From: Halocafeteria seosinensis
Taxonomy: Eukaryota; Sar; Bigyra; Bicosoecida
NCBI GenBank assembly: GCA_001687465.1
Contig: LVLI01000240.1
Location: forward strand, 1 to 49,119
Direction of reading: 5' to 3'
Length of the DNA: 49,119 bases
Both the position numbers and the translations under genes were made by a program. Below, in pieces: positions 46,669 to 49,119 of the stretch. Positions within the stretch are counted from its first letter, which is position 1. Each line of letters starts with the position of its first letter. The notes beneath the pieces are model-generated. The model was not told the origin of the DNA, did no database searches, and was given only the letters and a program-made list of their open reading frames with translations.

Positions 46669-46971
46669 AAGTGACATCTACTTCCGTCTCATACAGTAGA
46701 TAGGACTATGAAATGGTGTTGTGCTATGCTTGCTGTGGGTAGCCAACAACAACAAGATTTTTTCCAATACAATGTCCTGGAACTAACTTCGTGGTACACC
46801 CAGCATGCTGTGTGTGCTATTATGCATGTATGGATATAATATGATGCTACTGTTGTACTTGTACCATGTACTCGTGTACCGTTATGGGTAAGAAGAAGTT
46901 AATGGTGCATTGATTGTTTCTGCTCTGTAATATGAGGATCAGAATCGTCGTGGCGTGTTTCCTTTTGTCAG

Positions 46972-47327
46972 ACGCCGCGCTAGCACGGCCTATGAGCAGG
47001 GAAAGCTTAAGGGTCATTACCCTGTACAGAATAAGTCCCAAATGGATACGAGGTTTGAAGAATGGTTTAAAATTGCAAACGACTGTAAAATTTATAACGA
47101 CGGGAAACCAGGAGAGAGAGCACTGTTTCGGCTGAGAGAGGCTCTGTCTTCTTTGGTGTCCGAACTCTGCTACGATGAAAAAGGTAAGCCATCGTAGTAG
47201 TGTGTATTGTTATGGCCTGCCAGCTAGGAAGAGCTTTGAGGGCCTTGTTTCTTAAGTAGGTAACACAGTTTGCGTCCGAAAACTGTATCGAGACAGTGGC
47301 GTGGTGGAATCTAATGCTGAGGGATGA
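46972..47327 (+). CDS. Last exons of an unknown host gene abutting the element
   Basis: A coding-like exon, 46972-47183, begins after a pyrimidine-rich CAG and ends at a GTAAGC donor. It reads '…GHYPVQNKSQMDTRFEEWF' and later 'ALFRLREALSSLVSELC'. A second exon, 47279-47327, joins in phase after a 95-base intron and reads 'VCVRKLYRDSGVVES' before a TGA. No ATG lies in frame upstream (the frame is open only from a GTG), so at least one upstream exon is missing from the model. The stop is within 30 bases of the point where AT-rich element DNA begins. The original 3' end of the gene may therefore have been removed by the insertion. No family is recognised. Confidence 0.4.
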
Positions 47328-48312
47328 AAAAAGTGATAAGGGAGAATGTTGGACCCATAAATTTTGCTAGTTCTTTCCTCTTTTTATTAAATATTGATTG
47401 TGTAATTTCGTTACTATGTTTCTTTTTTTCCATTTCATCTAAAAAGGTGCTTACATACATTTGCCGTAATTCATTTACGGATTTACCAATTAGACTTCCT
47501 AAGATATCACTAAAATAACGAGCATTTACTGGTTTACTATCTTTTAAGTCTACAACTAATAAATAGTCTCCATCTTTAATAACTTTAAGATTTGATTTTT
47601 TAACATAATTTTTAATGATATATCGTAGTTCAGTATTGTTAATATCTATCTGGTGTTCTCCATAACTTCTGCTGGTTTTATGAGTTCTATTAACTAACCT
47701 CCAATTATCCAAATCCATATAATTTCCTGTATCTGGTATTTTAGTTTTATTCCAATTACAAATTTTCACACTGTAATATTCTTGACCTCTTAAAGGTGGT
47801 AGGAAGTAATAGAATGATATGATTAAATAACGTTTCCATTTCAAATAATCAAAAGGTTCATTGTTTCTATCTCTTTCCTTTAACTCTTCTTTAATCTCCT
47901 CAAATTTCTTTTTAATGTCTTCTGGTTGTATTCTAGTTTTTAATTCCTTCTCTGTAGGTTCTTTATAAATATCTTCTTCATTACTCTCTCTTTTGTATTT
48001 CTGGTCGAAGTTCCTAAAGAGTTCTAATACCGTATTAATCTTTTCATTATCAATTTCTTCTTTAGTTATCTCTGTAATGACCAACAAAGCCCTCAAATAT
48101 GTTATGATGGTAGTTCTAGAATAGTTCAATTGTAAATGGATAATTACGTTATTTCTGTTATCAAACAATTCATTTATCAATTCTTCAAAAGTAGAAGGTA
48201 TAGCTTTACAAGTAAAACACTCAGTAGATAATTTTTTAAGGATATTCATATATCCATTAACAGTGCTGGGCTTCCTTTTAATAGATAATTTAGTTCTTAA
48301 TAGTTCGTCCAT
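47311..48312 (-). CDS. Tyrosine recombinase, C-terminus cut at the element boundary
   Basis: 333 codons from ATG at 48312. Residues 1-110 look like a SAM-like core-binding domain ('TVNGYMNILKKLST', 'TIITYLRALLVI'). The catalytic domain follows: Arg175 in 'LPPLRGQEYYS' (box I), Lys212 in the 'NRTHKTSRSYGEHQIDI' hairpin, and Arg283 in 'VNELRQMYVSTF' (box II, without the usual His three residues before the Arg). The text continues to 'ELAKFMG' at 314-320, where family members have MG-H followed within about ten residues by the nucleophilic Tyr. Here the frame continues only 13 codons, with no Tyr, and its stop lies in host-like DNA. The protein as read should be inactive. The host-side frame may be accidental. 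Confidence 0.8.
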   Translation of the reverse strand: MDELLRTKLSIKRKPSTVNGYMNILKKLSTECFTCKAIPSTFEELINELFDNRNNVIIHLQLNYSRTTIITYLRALLVITEITKEEIDNEKINTVLELFRNFDQKYKRESNEEDIYKEPTEKELKTRIQPEDIKKKFEEIKEELKERDRNNEPFDYLKWKRYLIISFYYFLPPLRGQEYYSVKICNWNKTKIPDTGNYMDLDNWRLVNRTHKTSRSYGEHQIDINNTELRYIIKNYVKKSNLKVIKDGDYLLVVDLKDSKPVNARYFSDILGSLIGKSVNELRQMYVSTFLDEMEKKKHSNEITQSIFNKKRKELAKFMGPTFSLITFFIPQH

Positions 48313-48370
48313 TTATACGATATACTATAGATAATTATTTTAGATGTTTAAATTATAGAATAGATAAGGA
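48313..48370. promoter_or_regulatory. Divergent promoter between the two integrase genes
   Basis: A 58-base, almost entirely A/T spacer separates the start codons of the recombinase (minus) and the DDE integrase (plus), so both promoters must overlap here. Four TAGA tetramers on the plus strand (TCTA on the minus strand) occur in it. TCTA is the core reported for Mavirus gene promoters, but such a short word is expected by chance in AT-rich DNA. Confidence 0.4.
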
Positions 48371-49119
48371 ATGTCTACAAAGAAGAAAAGCATAGAGAAA
48401 ACAATGGATAAAATTTATTACAATGAAGGAAACCTATTTTCAAGAGATAAACTATTTGAAGTTATCAAGGATAGAAAGATAAAGATAACAAGGGATGAAA
48501 TGGATGACTGGTTAAAAAAGCAATATCTACACCAATTAACTAAACCACCTCCAAATTCAACCAAGGGAACAAGAAGTTTAAATAGTAATCAACCATTTAA
48601 TGTAATGGCTATGGATTTATCAAGTTTAGGAGATTTTATCTTCCTGGTATTAATTGATGTATTCACAAGGATGGCTTATGTAGAAATCATTGAAAATAAG
48701 AATGCTGAAACTGTAAAGAGAGGAATAAATAAAATCCTAATGAGACTACCAAAAATACGTAAAACTAGGAAAAGATACAAACCAAAAACAATATTAAGTG
48801 ATAATGGAGGAGAATTCAAGAATGGAATATTAAGAAACTTTATGAAGAAGAAAGGAATTAGACAAATATTTAGTATTGCTTCAAATCCCCAATCTAATAG
48901 TGTAGTAGAACGATTTAATGGAAGCTTTAAGAGATGGTTAAGAAAAATGGGAATGTTAAATGATATCATAGACCAAAAGACAGTAAACAAGATAGTTAAT
49001 AATTATAATCAATCAAACCACGAAACAATAGAGATGAGCCCGAAAGAAGCACTAAAAGAAGAAAACCATAAAAGGGTTAAACAAAATCTATTTAATAATA
49101 GAACCTTCAACCTACAAAG
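48371..49119 (+). CDS. DDE (rve) integrase of Polinton/Maverick type, 3' end outside window
   Basis: Open from ATG at 48371 to the window edge (249 codons, no stop). The N-terminal part, 'IYYNEGNLFSRDKLFEVI' followed by 'DWLKKQYLHQL', matches the zinc-less header common in Polinton and virophage integrases. The retroviral-integrase core follows, with Asp82 in 'VMAMDLSSL', Asp144 in 'ILSDNGGEFKNG' and Glu180 in 'SVVERFNGSFKRWL'. There are exactly 35 residues between the second Asp and the Glu, the canonical DDE spacing, so the core is intact. After it comes 'VNNYNQSNHETIEMSPKEAL', the expected end of the rve domain. A C-terminal chromodomain, common in this family, would lie beyond the window. 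Codon use is strongly A/T-biased, unlike the host genes. Confidence 0.9.
   Translation, partial: MSTKKKSIEKTMDKIYYNEGNLFSRDKLFEVIKDRKIKITRDEMDDWLKKQYLHQLTKPPPNSTKGTRSLNSNQPFNVMAMDLSSLGDFIFLVLIDVFTRMAYVEIIENKNAETVKRGINKILMRLPKIRKTRKRYKPKTILSDNGGEFKNGILRNFMKKKGIRQIFSIASNPQSNSVVERFNGSFKRWLRKMGMLNDIIDQKTVNKIVNNYNQSNHETIEMSPKEALKEENHKRVKQNLFNNRTFNLQ

Larger units (their letters stand above)
47352..49119. mobile_element. Edge of an integrated Polinton/PLV/virophage-like element
   Basis: From about 47352 the base composition falls sharply (for example, 17 G or C among the 60 bases 48421-48480). Introns disappear and two integration-type genes face away from each other. A tyrosine recombinase plus a DDE integrase with a Polinton-type N-terminus points to the Maverick/Polinton, polinton-like virus and virophage group. 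No capsid, packaging ATPase, protease or primed DNA polymerase is inside the window, so the exact class is open. The right end and any terminal inverted repeat lie beyond base 49119. An assembly chimera with a foreign AT-rich molecule is the main alternative. Confidence 0.75.

Noticed and set aside
47311-48312. Contaminating bacterial integrase
   Set aside because: Bacterial origin was considered because of the composition change, but the neighbouring DDE enzyme has a Polinton/virophage-type header. Misassembly remains possible and is listed as a refutation test.
1-49119. tRNA or rRNA genes
   Set aside because: No cloverleaf with a convincing T-arm box and no rRNA core sequence was recognised by eye; a covariance-model search would settle it.

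Overview
The window is nuclear DNA from a unicellular eukaryote. Most genes are split by short introns, about 55-95 bases long, with GTAAGT, GTATGT or GTACGT donors and pyrimidine-CAG acceptors. Exon phases join cleanly across these introns, which is how the gene models here were built. The gene set is that of a non-animal protist: a full-length PDR-type ABCG transporter, an IQ/WW array protein, VWA8, ERO1, a MIF-like tautomerase, a BPI/LBP-type lipid-binding protein and a Fes1/HspBP1 exchange factor. A stramenopile or related lineage seems likeliest, but the sequence does not settle it. Genes are packed tightly and several convergent pairs nearly touch.

Layout, left to right. Bases 1-2448 hold a decayed LINE reverse-transcriptase fragment (minus), a tandem duplication and one open frame of unknown function. 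Bases 2449-7738 encode the PDR/ABCG transporter in 18 exons (plus). Bases 7916-9160 encode an F-box/LRR protein (minus). Bases 9161-13488 are gene-poor, with two diverged copies of an LRR-like sequence and small palindromes. Bases 13489-18018 encode a large secreted-type protein with three ~1.2-kb GLUG-like repeat blocks (minus). Bases 18019-23527 are mostly repeat-derived spacer, with a MIF exon fragment, a short unknown gene and an LRR protein. Bases 23528-28493 encode the IQ/WW protein (plus). ERO1 and MIF follow on the minus strand, then BPI/LBP and Fes1 on the plus strand. An armadillo-like protein and an NnrU/ICMT-type membrane protein lie on the minus strand, and VWA8 on the plus strand at 40212-45804.

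At about 47.35 kb the composition changes abruptly, from roughly even base use to about 30% G+C, and introns stop. The last 1.8 kb is the edge of an integrated virus-like element of the Polinton/Maverick, polinton-like-virus or virophage group. A tyrosine recombinase (minus) and a DDE retroviral-type integrase (plus) are transcribed divergently from a 58-base spacer. The recombinase frame stops in host-like DNA before any catalytic tyrosine, so the junction cuts its gene. This is the most interesting part of the window, and the element continues beyond the right edge.

The host genes do not form a pathway. ERO1 (ER disulfide formation), Fes1 (Hsp70 nucleotide exchange) and VWA8 (probably mitochondrial) are housekeeping genes. 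The transporter, GLUG and BPI proteins act at or outside the membrane. Two single-base frame breaks (near 4.38 kb and 21.59 kb) and an undetermined base at 14789 suggest some residual sequence error.
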